Both the position numbers and the translations under genes were made by a program. The notes under the pieces are model-generated. The model made no database searches. It was not told the origin of the DNA and worked only from the letters and a program-made list of their open reading frames with translations. Positions 24,601 through 33,706 of a stretch of DNA of 64,000 nt are shown piece by piece; position 1 is the first letter of the stretch, and each line of letters opens with the position of its first letter. The DNA is from Chryseobacterium sp. FP211-J200 (lineage in GTDB: Bacteria; Bacteroidota; Bacteroidia; Flavobacteriales; Weeksellaceae), in the NCBI RefSeq assembly GCF_001643375.1, contig NZ_LSHB01000004.1:1-64000 (forward strand). Direction: 5' to 3'.

Positions 24601-27600
24601 GATGGTGAAGTGGAAGATTATACAATTACGATAACGCAACCTACAGGCCCAGAAATCAATATTAAAGGAGGTGGCATAAGTATTCCAAATAACTTTGAAG
24701 AACCTTATGGTCTTAATAATACATTGTTTGCGTCTACTAGTCTGGGCTCTGACTCAATAGAGAAAGAGTTTACGATTGAGAATTTAGGTTTGGCCAATCT
24801 TAACCTTGCCGGCACTCAAATTGTGAATATTGTAGGATTGAATCCTTCAGATTTTGTGGTTACTCAGCAAGCTGTTTCGCCTGTTGTAAATGGCGTTGCA
24901 ACATCCTTTAAAATCAAATTCCATCCTACAGTTGCAGGTGTTCGCCAAGCAGATGTTAGCATTGCAAACAATGATTCTGATGAGAATCCTTATGTTTTTA
25001 GAATTCAAGGGACTGGAACATGCGCCAATTCTCTTTGCGTAGGTGCCTCTCCAAGTTCTGGACCTGTGAATACGATTGTCACATTCACATCATCGATAGA
25101 TGATTTAAGCGGTGCTACAATTACTTATAATGGCATTGCAGTTCCTTTACTTTCTGTTAGTTCCAACAAGATAGAAGTTGCACTTCCTGCAGGCTCTTTA
25201 GATTCTAATTTTATACTAAAATTACCAACTGATTGCAGCTTTACGCATGATTTTGATGTTGTAAGTTCTGTAACAACTAATTGTGAAGCATCTTCTGGTG
25301 GGTCATCTGCGACACCGGCATCAAATCTTATCATTTATGAAGTTTATGATGAAAAGGTAGGGTCAGTCGGAGTTATTTCATTATTCAACAGGACAGGAGC
25401 AACGGTAGATCTAAGCGGATATTCTATTTCGAGAGCAGGAGATTATGGTGGGACGTATTCAACAATAGCAAACCTTTCTGGGACAATTGCCACGAATGCT
25501 GTCGCTGTAATAGGTGTCAGCGGTTCGAATTGTGGTATTGCGCCAACTAGTAACGGTAGCTTCGGTTCTACTGGTTTTAATGAAAATGATGGTTTTAGAT
25601 TGATGAAAGCGGCATCTATTATCGATGACGTACACGCGCCAAATATTACCGGATATTATCTGAAAAGAAAAAATGAGTACCTTTCTCCTAATAGTGTTTT
25701 TGATGCTAATGAATGGACGAATCAGGCTCTTTCAGCAGGTCAATGCCTTCCTGCTACCGAGGTGGCACAGCCTCCTGTTACTAGGAATCCACCTTTAGTA
25801 AATACACAACCTACATACTCACTTTCTTGCGATATTGCTAGCACATCATTGGCTATCACCGCAACAGAAGGTTTTGCTGGAGGTAACGGATTGACTTTCC
25901 AGTGGTATGAGTTGGGAAGTACGGGAAATTGGAATGCCATTTCAGACGGTGGTGTCTATTCTGGAACTACCTCTCAGACTTTGATGATCAGTGATGTTAC
26001 AGGTCTGAATAATTATCAATACTACTGTCAGGTAAGAGAGAATACTGCAACTTGTTTCACGGCGACGAATGCAGCTCGAATCAAGGAAGCAAGCAATACT
26101 TGGTCAACTAATGTTTGGTCAAATGGAACTCCTGTTTTGGCTAGTAAAGTTATCATTGCAGGGAACTATGATACACAGTTGAATGGAGCTTTAGATGTTT
26201 GTGAGCTTACTGTGGTCAATCCTGGAACTGTGGTCGTGAAACCAAATAATCCTATCACAGTCAAAAAGAGAATTATCAATAATAATACAGCTGCTAATAG
26301 TTTTATAGTGGAAAGCGATGCCAACCTTTTGCAAGTTGATAATGTAATAAACGAAGGGAATGTCAAAGTAGAAAGAAATGTGGTAGATATGAATAATATA
26401 TCCACACATATGGATTATGTCTATTGGAGTTCTCCGGTATGTGATCAAACGATCAAAGGCGCAAGTGGGTTCTCACCAAATACCCCAAATAGCGGTTTCC
26501 AACAATATAATGAACCAACTGACAAGTTTACTGTCACTGCGGATTCAAAATTTCTAAGGGCAAAAGGTTATGCGGTGCGTGCAGAGTCTGGCGTGATTCC
26601 AGGATCCAGTCCTTCTCAAAATTATGGGGATGGCTACGCTAAGACTTATGCTTTTACAGGTGTACCTTTCAACGGTAGCTTCACTTCTCAAAATCTGCAA
26701 AAGTCAACTGGCACAGATAAGGGGTATAATCTCATTGGGAATCCATATCCTTCCAATATTGATTTTGACCTATTATATGGGCTCAATGGCAATGAGGCTA
26801 AAATGTATTGCTCGGCTTTCTTCTGGACCAATAATACATTTACCCCACAGCAGATGGGCTCCGGCTATACAGGGAATAATTATGTGATTTACAATGGAAC
26901 AGGTGGTTCCCCAGCAACTTATGACACGGAGGATACATTCTATTCTGTAGCACCAAATGGTAAGATAAAAGTTGGTCAGGCTTTTATTATTCAGGCGAAA
27001 CTGGCTGGTACTATCGATTTTGATAATAGCATTAGGGTGTCGGATAATGGAACTTTTTATCAAAAGGGCGCCGCGAAAAATAGATTCTGGCTTACGATGA
27101 CTTCGCCTAATAATTTGGTCAATACAATACTGATTGGTTATATAGCTGGAGCTACGAACAATTATGAAAAAGATTTTGATGGAGAGTTGTTTTCAGTTGG
27201 TTCGGATTCATTCTATTCCACCTTGGGAGCTAAGAAATTGGCAATCCAAGGTAAGGCAGATGATTTTTCGGTAGAGGATAAAATTCCGGTAGGGAACGTG
27301 TATTCTATAAATGGAAATTATACAATCAAATTACAGACTGGAGAAGGCATCTTCAATCAAACTCAAAACATCTATCTCAAAGACAAACTGCTGAATAAAA
27401 CAATCAACTTGAGTAATGGTGACTATACTTTTACCGCTGTGAAAGGTACAGATGCAACCCGTTTCGAAATCGTTTATAAAGATGACCTGGTTTTAGGAAC
27501 GGATGCAGCAACAAAATCAGATTTCATTGTTTACAAAGATGGAACGGATTATGTGATCAAGTCTTCCAAGTCTTTGGGTAATGTAGAGGTCTATGATGCG

Positions 27601-27735
27601 GTAGGAAGAATGGTTGTAAGTAAAAAAACAACGGCGAATAGTATTAGGCTAGATGTTGCGGCTCTTGTTAGTGGTGTTTATATCATAAAGGCTGAAAATT
27701 CCGGAGATGTAACAACCAAGAAGGTCATTAAGTAA
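21700..27735 (+). CDS. Giant secreted protein with T9SS type A sorting domain
   Basis: A 2011-residue predicted surface or secreted protein. Visible parts: an N-terminal region of unknown fold (1-175); choice-of-anchor/ASH-like beta domains alternating with fibronectin-like repeats (about 179-830); a GEVED-type domain (AWIDWNHDGDF near 899, DGEVEDYTI near 967); a third ASH-like domain (983-1110); a lamin-tail-like domain (about 1200-1330); a large C-terminal region; and a type A sorting domain (about 1935-2011) ending in VYIIKAENSGDVTTKKVIK. T9SS would export it through the outer membrane. The start is odd: GTG 21700 gives a weak signal peptide, while an ATG at 21663 in another frame hits a stop after ten codons; a one-base shift would join them. 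Confidence 0.88.
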   Translation: MFVVLFMLTFVRGLGQKTYSLVTSTGDLTVGNKYLIANGSSGSVNLLGSQSTNNRTKTTATTVTGGNLTITPSTAPAGSGAFEITLNGSSGAWVLYDAVNNINLGPDVGGTGNNHLKSNPSATYSISFNTNAAIITAVTSINTNGRNIIRHNSVSSIFSSYASGQAAVYLYKEVPSTSPNLTITGTPTNHGAVCLGTPATSVQYTIINTGTAASGINVVSNNPEFAVSALSSTSIPASGGTATYTVTFTPTTAGAKTATVTVASTTSGSNAPTSNLAGTGTAATAGAVTTNTVGAITARSGVLNGTVTSIGSCPSIDYKGFVISQTSQNANPTAGGPLTGTININDNNLGAFTSTPNGLISSTQYSYTAFVRTGQNYTYGAVQTFTTLPALGVTGTLAHGSSCAGVSTTPITYTLTNNSVATVTGINVSSNNTEFVVGGAPATSLAPGASTTYTVTFTPASSGIMSSTISIASSQPTITNLLTGTGLTPVAQAVGTTSATVITGTAATLNGNVTAVGTCPASIEKGFVYSATSMNNDPLIAGAGVTKVMVASVATGTFNTALASLTNGTSYSYKAYIYNGTTYTYGGVQTFTTAFSGTLNNVTATKACLTDGGGTISWTAPASGVVPTGYMLFAVTGATTPAGTPTTALTDYANANSNYSVATNNATPTTLGKLLYKGNATSVDISSLTENTAYSFMVLAYQEGGSLRRFAAGTAASRALGVSAQDDVKSFVETPSNGQVTLNWTHNSAASCFDEVLIVANQGTVVFIPSGDGSSYLANDIYSSANQVVYKGTANSKAITGFTNGTEYCFKIFVRRGTTWSDGTSVCVTPDIVYCSSNGNMSYQTGVTYVKFKEIENATPTKTQAYTNYSTPKANVVRGEVVPLAVRVNTAGDFLVNTKAWIDWNHDGDFADSGEEFDLGTAFGQADGATTLSPINITIPNTAYLGNVRMRISAMYNTVPTSCATDFDGEVEDYTITITQPTGPEINIKGGGISIPNNFEEPYGLNNTLFASTSLGSDSIEKEFTIENLGLANLNLAGTQIVNIVGLNPSDFVVTQQAVSPVVNGVATSFKIKFHPTVAGVRQADVSIANNDSDENPYVFRIQGTGTCANSLCVGASPSSGPVNTIVTFTSSIDDLSGATITYNGIAVPLLSVSSNKIEVALPAGSLDSNFILKLPTDCSFTHDFDVVSSVTTNCEASSGGSSATPASNLIIYEVYDEKVGSVGVISLFNRTGATVDLSGYSISRAGDYGGTYSTIANLSGTIATNAVAVIGVSGSNCGIAPTSNGSFGSTGFNENDGFRLMKAASIIDDVHAPNITGYYLKRKNEYLSPNSVFDANEWTNQALSAGQCLPATEVAQPPVTRNPPLVNTQPTYSLSCDIASTSLAITATEGFAGGNGLTFQWYELGSTGNWNAISDGGVYSGTTSQTLMISDVTGLNNYQYYCQVRENTATCFTATNAARIKEASNTWSTNVWSNGTPVLASKVIIAGNYDTQLNGALDVCELTVVNPGTVVVKPNNPITVKKRIINNNTAANSFIVESDANLLQVDNVINEGNVKVERNVVDMNNISTHMDYVYWSSPVCDQTIKGASGFSPNTPNSGFQQYNEPTDKFTVTADSKFLRAKGYAVRAESGVIPGSSPSQNYGDGYAKTYAFTGVPFNGSFTSQNLQKSTGTDKGYNLIGNPYPSNIDFDLLYGLNGNEAKMYCSAFFWTNNTFTPQQMGSGYTGNNYVIYNGTGGSPATYDTEDTFYSVAPNGKIKVGQAFIIQAKLAGTIDFDNSIRVSDNGTFYQKGAAKNRFWLTMTSPNNLVNTILIGYIAGATNNYEKDFDGELFSVGSDSFYSTLGAKKLAIQGKADDFSVEDKIPVGNVYSINGNYTIKLQTGEGIFNQTQNIYLKDKLLNKTINLSNGDYTFTAVKGTDATRFEIVYKDDLVLGTDAATKSDFIVYKDGTDYVIKSSKSLGNVEVYDAVGRMVVSKKTTANSIRLDVAALVSGVYIIKAENSGDVTTKKVIK

Positions 27736-27843
27736 TGTCCATAAAAAGTGTTGCATTAATTAGATTTAACATTAGGATATAGAGGTTTTATTAAATTTTT
27801 ATATCTTTACAACTTGAAAATTATGTTTATTTTTAAACTGTCA

Positions 27844-28176
27844 ATGAGAAAGTATTTCATTTTATTATATATAACATTCAGTGTTATGTCTTTTGCCCAG
27901 TTCAAAGAGAATGTCTTTGACCAGAATCAAGTACCTGCCGAACAGCAAAATTCTCCCAATTTAAATGCTGCACAGCAGGCTGAGGCCACGCCAGTTTTGG
28001 CTCCAGATGGAGAAGCTTCTGAATCTGCAATGGGCGTTCCAGGACCAGGTGATCAGGAAGAAGGTCCGGGTAATCCGGGAGAGCCAGTACCAATCAATGG
28101 ATATATTCCAGTATTGCTACTAAGTGGTTTGGCTCTTATCTTTTATTATCAGAAAAATAAAAAAATTAATATTTAA
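27844..28176 (+). CDS. Small exported protein with CTERM-like C-terminal anchor
   Basis: A 110-residue protein with a signal peptide (MRKYFILLYITFSVMSFAQ), a glutamine-, alanine-, proline- and glycine-rich middle with no fold, and a C-terminal tripartite tail: PVPINGYIP, a hydrophobic segment (VLLLSGLALIFYY) and a basic end (KNKK). This tail is laid out like exosortase/CTERM sorting signals, which in many bacteria accompany exopolysaccharide loci; no exosortase gene is seen here, so processing is conjecture. Earlier in-frame starts (TTG 27814, ATG 27823) are less likely because the signal peptide fits the ATG at 27844. It lies just before the capsule locus and ends at a terminator. Confidence 0.72.
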   Translation: MRKYFILLYITFSVMSFAQFKENVFDQNQVPAEQQNSPNLNAAQQAEATPVLAPDGEASESAMGVPGPGDQEEGPGNPGEPVPINGYIPVLLLSGLALIFYYQKNKKINI

Positions 28177-28184
28177 AATTTACA

Positions 28185-28217
28185 AATCCGAAATTGATTA
28201 ATTTCGGATTTATTTTG
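28185..28217 (+). terminator. Terminator before the capsule locus
   Basis: AATCCGAAAT and ATTTCGGATT (28185-28194, 28201-28210) form a perfect 10-bp stem with a 6-nt loop, then TATTTTGT. Confidence 0.75.
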
Positions 28218-28222
28218 TCATT

Positions 28223-28828
28223 ATGTATAGAAACATCGTTAAGCCGACTTTTGATTTTTTGTTAGCCTTGGCTTTGATCATTATTCTTTTTCCAATATTT
28301 ATTTTATTAATTGTCTTGCTGTATTTCTTTAACCAAAAAAATGTGTTCTTCTTTCAGCAGAGACCTGGCAAGAATGAAAAGGTGTTCCAGATCGTGAAAT
28401 TCAAAACAATGACCGATCAGAGAGATGCTATGGGCGAACTGCTTCCGGATGCATTAAGGCTGACCAAAGTGGGAAAGTTTGTGAGGAAAACCTCTTTGGA
28501 TGAACTACCGCAGTTGATCAATGTTCTGAAAGGCGACATGAGTTTCATCGGGCCAAGGCCACTTCTGGTACCTTACCTTTCAATCTATAATGAAGAGCAG
28601 AAAAAACGACATCTCATCAAACCTGGTATCACCGGTTGGGCGCAAGTAAATGGTAGAAATACAATTACCTGGACGCAAAAGTTCATCTATGATGTCTATT
28701 ATGTAGAAAATATTAGCCTGGCATTGGATGTCAAGATCTTTCTGTTGACGATAAAAAAAGTGATCAAAAGTGAAGGCATCAATACTGTTGGACAGGCAAC
28801 AACAGAAAGTTTTAATGGGAATAATTAA
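28223..28828 (+). CDS. Initiating sugar transferase, PglC-like phosphoglycosyltransferase
   Basis: A 201-residue monotopic phosphoglycosyltransferase that moves a sugar-1-phosphate from a UDP-sugar to undecaprenyl phosphate to start a repeat unit. It has one N-terminal membrane helix, then [20 protein letters not shown], the [20 protein letters not shown] catalytic block with the Asp-Glu dyad, GPRPLL and [14 protein letters not shown]. The compact, single-helix size is PglC-like rather than WcaJ-like. It is the first gene of the locus and sits beside amino-sugar genes, so its substrate is probably a 4-amino-4,6-dideoxy sugar nucleotide. Confidence 0.93.
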   Translation: MYRNIVKPTFDFLLALALIIILFPIFILLIVLLYFFNQKNVFFFQQRPGKNEKVFQIVKFKTMTDQRDAMGELLPDALRLTKVGKFVRKTSLDELPQLINVLKGDMSFIGPRPLLVPYLSIYNEEQKKRHLIKPGITGWAQVNGRNTITWTQKFIYDVYYVENISLALDVKIFLLTIKKVIKSEGINTVGQATTESFNGNN

Positions 28829-28831
28829 TTA

Positions 28832-29800
28832 ATGAAGACAAATATTTTAATCACTTCTGCAGGACAAAGAGTTTCATTGGTTAAGGCTTTTCAGACAGAG
28901 CTTAGGAAAAAGTATCCAGATTCAAAAGTGGTAACCGTGGATCTACGTCCGGACTTATCGCCGGCTTGTCACGTTTCAGATTCTTATTACAAGATCTGTA
29001 GGGCAAACAATGAAAATTATGTCTCTGAACTATTAGAGATCTGCGAAAAAGAAAATATCGGGATGGTGATCCCGACAATCGATACAGAACTAAGGATTTT
29101 ATCTGAAAATAAAGGTCTTTTTGATGCAAAGGATATTCATTTGATAGTTTCTGATCAAGAATTTATAAAACATTGCAGGGACAAAAGAGAACTCAATGAT
29201 TTTTTCAAAAATTACGACATCAGGTTTCCTCAGCCGGTGGACAAATTTAATCCTACATTTCCCCTATTTATCAAACCTTATGATGGGAGTTTGAGCAAGG
29301 ATATTTTCATCGTCAAGGAAGCGGCTCAACTGACTGATTTTCATCTCACTCATCCGAAGTTCATGTTCATGGAATATGTGGATCCTGAGTTTTATAAGGA
29401 GTACACTGTGGATTGCTATTTTAATAAAAGTAATGAACTTTCCTGCGCTGTTCCTAGACAAAGAATTTCTGTACGAAGTGGAGAGATCCATAAAGGCATC
29501 ACAGCGAAGAATCACATCATCGATTATTTAAAGGAAAAGATCAATACAATTCCTGGTGCGATCGGTTGTATTACCTTTCAATTGTTTTTTAATAAGGATA
29601 ATAATGACATCATTGCGATCGAGATCAATCCGAGATTCGGTGGCGGATATCCATTGTCCTATGAAGCTGGCGCCAACTATCCAAAAATGTTGATAGAGGA
29701 ATATTTTGAAAACAAGAATATCGACTATACAGACAATTGGGAAGATAAATTGTTGATGTTGAGGTATGACGCAGAAGTTTTGGTAAGAGATCATGAATAA
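28832..29800 (+). CDS. ATP-grasp ligase (carbamoyl phosphate synthase large-chain-like)
   Basis: A 322-residue ATP-grasp protein with an N-terminal Rossmann-like part (ILITSAGQRVSLVKAFQTEL) and a C-terminal ATP-grasp fold: FIKPYDGSLSKDIF for ATP, EYVDPEFYKEYTVDC and the Mg-binding AIEINPRFGGGYPL near residues 268-281. It likely joins an amino acid or acyl group to an amine. Between a PglC-like transferase and PglE/PglF-like enzymes it takes the place where an acetyltransferase (PglD) would be expected, so it may acylate the 4-amino sugar; this is inference. It overlaps the HAD gene by 8 nt. Confidence 0.88.
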   Translation: MKTNILITSAGQRVSLVKAFQTELRKKYPDSKVVTVDLRPDLSPACHVSDSYYKICRANNENYVSELLEICEKENIGMVIPTIDTELRILSENKGLFDAKDIHLIVSDQEFIKHCRDKRELNDFFKNYDIRFPQPVDKFNPTFPLFIKPYDGSLSKDIFIVKEAAQLTDFHLTHPKFMFMEYVDPEFYKEYTVDCYFNKSNELSCAVPRQRISVRSGEIHKGITAKNHIIDYLKEKINTIPGAIGCITFQLFFNKDNNDIIAIEINPRFGGGYPLSYEAGANYPKMLIEEYFENKNIDYTDNWEDKLLMLRYDAEVLVRDHE

Positions 29801-30431
29801 GAAATATATTGTTTTCGATCTGGACGATACACTCTACTACGAATTGGATTTTCTCCGGTCGGCTTACAGAGAGATCGCTGAAACATTATCCAAGGAAAAT
29901 GCTGACGAGCTTCATCAAAAAATGTTGTCGATGTATGAAAATAAAAAAGATGTTTTTGAGTTTCTTTCCTTAGAGTATGACTTTCCAAAAGAATCGTTGC
30001 TCAAGATTTATAGGGAACATTTTCCGAATATCGTTTTAAGAGAAGGTGTCAGAGATATTTTGGATCATTTGAAAGGTCAAAAGGTCAAAATGGGACTTCT
30101 GACAGATGGAAGGTCGCTAACGCAAAGGAATAAGATCAAAGCTTTGAATATTGAGAACTATTTTGACAGGATCATCATCTCTGAAGAATTTGGTTCCGAG
30201 AAGCCAGATGAGAAAAATTACGCCGCGTTTTTGGAGCAAGGGTTTGATTATTCCTATATCGCAGACAATCCAAAAAAAGATTTTATCACCCCGAAATTCT
30301 TAGGCTGGGAGACGATTATGATAGAAGATAATGAGGGGAAAAGAATACATCAGATCCCCGATAATCTAGAATCAAAATGGATAGCAGAAAAAATATTAGG
30401 TTGGGATTATTTTTATAACTTAATTAAGTAA
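29793..30431 (+). CDS. HAD-family hydrolase
   Basis: A 212-residue haloacid dehalogenase-type phosphatase: motif I DLDDTLYYE near residue 9 (nucleophile Asp plus acid Asp), motif II LLTDGRS, motif III lysine in FGSEKPDEKNY and a motif IV-like IADNPKKDF. It would remove a phosphate from a small molecule. Its 8-nt overlap with the ATP-grasp gene argues that the two act in one pathway. The substrate is unknown. Confidence 0.88.
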   Translation: MNKKYIVFDLDDTLYYELDFLRSAYREIAETLSKENADELHQKMLSMYENKKDVFEFLSLEYDFPKESLLKIYREHFPNIVLREGVRDILDHLKGQKVKMGLLTDGRSLTQRNKIKALNIENYFDRIIISEEFGSEKPDEKNYAAFLEQGFDYSYIADNPKKDFITPKFLGWETIMIEDNEGKRIHQIPDNLESKWIAEKILGWDYFYNLIK

Positions 30432-30582
30432 CTTTGCAAAATCATGTAAGATAATTAACTATATTTTATTTTTTAACAAAAAAAAATAAATTGATTTTTA
30501 GGTTAAAAAAGATAAATTTAATTAATATCATTGAAGAAAATATTAAAATAATTAATATTCAATAAACAATAAGTACGAAATA
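30432..30582. other. 151-bp AT-rich spacer
   Basis: AT-rich, no gene. TAACTTTG at 30430-30437 is a promoter-like box, giving a leader of roughly 140 nt, but no -33 TTTG is at the right place. Confidence 0.3.
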
Positions 30583-31716
30583 ATGGAGGCTAAAATTTGG
30601 CTGTCATCACCTCATATGGGAGGTGGGGAGATGGGATATATTCAGGAAGCATTTGAACATAATTGGGTTGCTCCATTAGGCAAAAATGTAGACGAATTCG
30701 AGATTGCCATACAAGATTACCTTCAAGAAAATAAATTTGCAGCTGCACTTAGCTCTGGAACGGCCGCTTTACATTTGGCCTTGATCCAATTGGGAATTGG
30801 CTACGGAGATGAGGTGATCTGTCAATCCTTTACTTTTTCCGCGACTGCAAATCCCATAAAATATCTTGGCGCAACCCCAGTTTTTGTAGATTCTGATAAA
30901 ACCAATTGGAATATGTCCCCAGAATTTTTGGAAATTGCCATTCAAGACAGGGTCAAAAATCACAAAAAGCCAAAAGCCGTGATTGTGGTTCATCTTTATG
31001 GGATGCCTGCAATGATGGATGAGATCCTGGAAATCTGTAATAGATATGAGATTCCATTGGTAGAAGATAGTGCAGAATCTTTGGGGTCAAAGTACAAAGG
31101 ACGTAGATGTGGTACATTTGGGGAATTCGCGTTACTTTCCTTCAATGGTAACAAGATCATTACAACATCAGGAGGAGGTGCTCTAGTAACCAATACCAAA
31201 GCGCAAAAAGAAAAGACTATTTTTCTCTCAACCCAAGCCAGAGATCAAGCGCCACATTACCAACATTCCGAAGTGGGATATAATTATAGATTGAGTAATA
31301 TCTGTGCCGGAATAGGAAGGGGGCAGATGGAAGTCTTGGAGGAAAGGGTTTCGCAGAGGAGAGCGAACCACGACTTTTACAAAGAATTATTTTCAGATAT
31401 AGATGCTGTAGAGGTTTTTAGTGAGGTCAACTCAGATTTCTACTCTAACCATTGGTTGACAAGTATTACCTTACATAAAGATTTAACGTCCAGAACCACC
31501 GAAGAATTGATGTCTGCATTTTTGGATAGAAATATAGAAACGCGTCCCTTATGGAAGCCTATGCACCTTCAGCCAGTTTTCAAAGATTGCCCATATTATG
31601 GGGAGAACGTTGCTGAAGAATTATTCAACCAGGGTCTTTGCTTGCCTTCTGGTTCCAACCTTACAAATGATGATAAAAAAAGGATAAAAGATGTAATAGT
31701 TAACTTCCAATTTTAA
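30583..31716 (+). CDS. DegT/DnrJ/EryC1/StrS aminotransferase (PglE-like)
   Basis: A 377-residue PLP enzyme of the sugar aminotransferase family. It starts with IWLSSPHMGGGEMGYIQEAF, typical of PglE-type UDP-4-amino-sugar enzymes, and has the SSGTAALHLAL and DSAESLGSKYKGR blocks. The Schiff-base lysine is in LLSFNGNKIITTSGGG. The next gene makes the 4-keto-6-deoxy sugar nucleotide, so this enzyme most likely adds the 4-amino group. Confidence 0.93.
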   Translation: MEAKIWLSSPHMGGGEMGYIQEAFEHNWVAPLGKNVDEFEIAIQDYLQENKFAAALSSGTAALHLALIQLGIGYGDEVICQSFTFSATANPIKYLGATPVFVDSDKTNWNMSPEFLEIAIQDRVKNHKKPKAVIVVHLYGMPAMMDEILEICNRYEIPLVEDSAESLGSKYKGRRCGTFGEFALLSFNGNKIITTSGGGALVTNTKAQKEKTIFLSTQARDQAPHYQHSEVGYNYRLSNICAGIGRGQMEVLEERVSQRRANHDFYKELFSDIDAVEVFSEVNSDFYSNHWLTSITLHKDLTSRTTEELMSAFLDRNIETRPLWKPMHLQPVFKDCPYYGENVAEELFNQGLCLPSGSNLTNDDKKRIKDVIVNFQF

Positions 31717-31733
31717 AATTGCCACCAAAAGAA

Positions 31734-33665
31734 ATGGAGAAGGTTAAAAATCCTAAGAGATTTTCACTTAATGATAATGTATTGGATCTTTCGGATCTTA
31801 AGTTCCTGCCAAGATGGGTCATCTTGTTTATTGACATTTTAATAATATTCACGTCATTATTAGCTTCCCATTTACTCATCATGGGTCTGGAGGTTCAGCA
31901 CTACAAAGTTTTTCCACTCGCCTACGTATTTTTGTTTATTGTGGCTGTGAATGTTTTGTATATGTACATCTTCAAAACTTATCTGGGTGTAATTAGACAT
32001 TCTACATTTGTCGATCTCTTCAAGATTTTCCTTGCCAACTTATGTGGTGTTTTGACGGTTATCATTATTAATTATACTTACTACTTAAGTGTTCACGAAA
32101 AGGTGGTCCTCATTCCGTTCCTGGGATTGTACTTTGCTATTTCATGTTTGTTCTTATTCGTTTTCAGGCTTTGTGTCAAAGGTTTTTTTAATATTATCAA
32201 AGAGAACAAAAGAAGTTCTACAAGAAAGAAGATATACATTTTAGGAGATGATGACACTTCTGTTGCTATTGCGCAGGTTGTGCTCTCCAATCCAAATTTG
32301 CCATTTGATATCCAGGGTTTTATATCCTATCATGATAAAAGAGTAAGTATCAAACTTCTGGATAGGCAGATCATCACAAAGACCAATTTTATCAATAACC
32401 TCAGAGATGGAAAGAAGGAGGTAAGCGGTGTGTTGGTCATCAAAGAAGCCTTGCAGAAGGAAGAACTTGATTTTTGGGTCAATGTATTTTTGGAGAATAA
32501 CCTTAAAATATACAAAGCTCCGAACATGCAGAAGCTCCGGAGCAATGAGATCATCAATCATATCAATACCATCCAGATAGAGGATCTCTTGAATAGGAGA
32601 CAGATCAAACTGGACAATATGGAGGTGAAGAAAAGACATTTCCAAAAAACCGTGTTAGTTACAGGTGGTGCTGGATCTATTGGTCGTGAGATCGTAAGGC
32701 AGGTCGCTCTTTTGGAGCCTTTGCAGATCGTTATCTTGGACCAGTCAGAAACGCCGCTTTATGATACAGAATTGGAAATGAAGGAAACTTATCCTCACAT
32801 CAATTTCAAATTTGTTTTGGCAGATATTTCAAATAAAAGCAGGCTTGAACCACTATTCAAGAAATATAATTTCTCTATGGTCTATCACGCCGCAGCGTAC
32901 AAACATGTTCCTATTGTTGAAGATAATCCGCATGAGGCTGTTCTTGTAAATGTGATGGGGACTAAGAATCTGGCATCGCTCTCATACAAATACAAAGTCA
33001 ATCGTTTTGTGATGGTCTCCACGGACAAAGCAGTGAATCCCACCAATGTGATGGGTGCTTCCAAGAGGGTTGCCGAGCTGTTTGTTCAATCCCTACAGAA
33101 TATCGAGGGTAATACTACAAAATTTATTACGACACGATTTGGGAACGTTCTAGGATCTAATGGTTCTGTAATTCCACATTTCAGGAAGCAAATAGAAAAA
33201 GGAGGACCAGTCACCATCACTCATCCGGATATCGTTAGATACTTCATGACCATTGCAGAAGCCTGTGAATTGGTTTTGAATGCTGGTACCATGGGACATG
33301 GAGGTGAGATCTATGTCTTCGATATGGGCGAGGCAGTCAAGATTTTGGATCTTGCAAAAAGAATGATAAAACTATCCGGATTCGAACCAGACATCGATAT
33401 AAAGATTATCTACACTGGACTCAGACCAGGAGAAAAATTGTATGAAGAGTTGCTAAGTGACAATGCGCGCACATTGCCAACTTCTCATGAGAAGATCATG
33501 ATCTCCAAAGATCCGTCTATGGATTTTCAGGAAATTGATGAATTGACGGAGCTTGTTATTGATTTTTCAAAAAAAGAAGAGAAGCAGGAAATCGTGAGGA
33601 TACTAAAATCTATCGTAAAAGAATTTAAAAGCAATAATTCTATTTATGAATCGTTAGATAAATAA
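31734..33665 (+). CDS. UDP-sugar 4,6-dehydratase, membrane type (PglF/CapD/WbpM-like)
   Basis: A 643-residue membrane dehydratase: four N-terminal transmembrane segments (about 20-140), a first Rossmann domain (about 145-260, starting KIYILGDDDTSV), and the catalytic SDR domain with VTGGAGSIGREI near residue 306 and ISTDKAVNPTNVMGASKR-type active-site residues (STDK and Met in place of the usual Tyr in YxxxK, as in PglF/WbpM). It converts UDP-GlcNAc to the 4-keto-6-deoxy form. A TTG five codons upstream (31719) is possible, but the ATG at 31734 has the better leader. It is separated from the aminotransferase gene by 17 nt. Confidence 0.93.
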   Translation: MEKVKNPKRFSLNDNVLDLSDLKFLPRWVILFIDILIIFTSLLASHLLIMGLEVQHYKVFPLAYVFLFIVAVNVLYMYIFKTYLGVIRHSTFVDLFKIFLANLCGVLTVIIINYTYYLSVHEKVVLIPFLGLYFAISCLFLFVFRLCVKGFFNIIKENKRSSTRKKIYILGDDDTSVAIAQVVLSNPNLPFDIQGFISYHDKRVSIKLLDRQIITKTNFINNLRDGKKEVSGVLVIKEALQKEELDFWVNVFLENNLKIYKAPNMQKLRSNEIINHINTIQIEDLLNRRQIKLDNMEVKKRHFQKTVLVTGGAGSIGREIVRQVALLEPLQIVILDQSETPLYDTELEMKETYPHINFKFVLADISNKSRLEPLFKKYNFSMVYHAAAYKHVPIVEDNPHEAVLVNVMGTKNLASLSYKYKVNRFVMVSTDKAVNPTNVMGASKRVAELFVQSLQNIEGNTTKFITTRFGNVLGSNGSVIPHFRKQIEKGGPVTITHPDIVRYFMTIAEACELVLNAGTMGHGGEIYVFDMGEAVKILDLAKRMIKLSGFEPDIDIKIIYTGLRPGEKLYEELLSDNARTLPTSHEKIMISKDPSMDFQEIDELTELVIDFSKKEEKQEIVRILKSIVKEFKSNNSIYESLDK

Positions 33666-33672
33666 GAATCCC

Positions 33673-33680
33673 TATATTTG
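33673..33680 (+). promoter_or_regulatory. Promoter -7 box for the wza-wzc genes
   Basis: TATATTTG, 26 nt before the ATG at 33707. Suggests that export genes can be transcribed separately from the amino-sugar genes. The -33 match is weak. Confidence 0.5.
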
Positions 33681-33706
33681 CAGACCTCAAATTTAAGAAA
33701 ACATTT

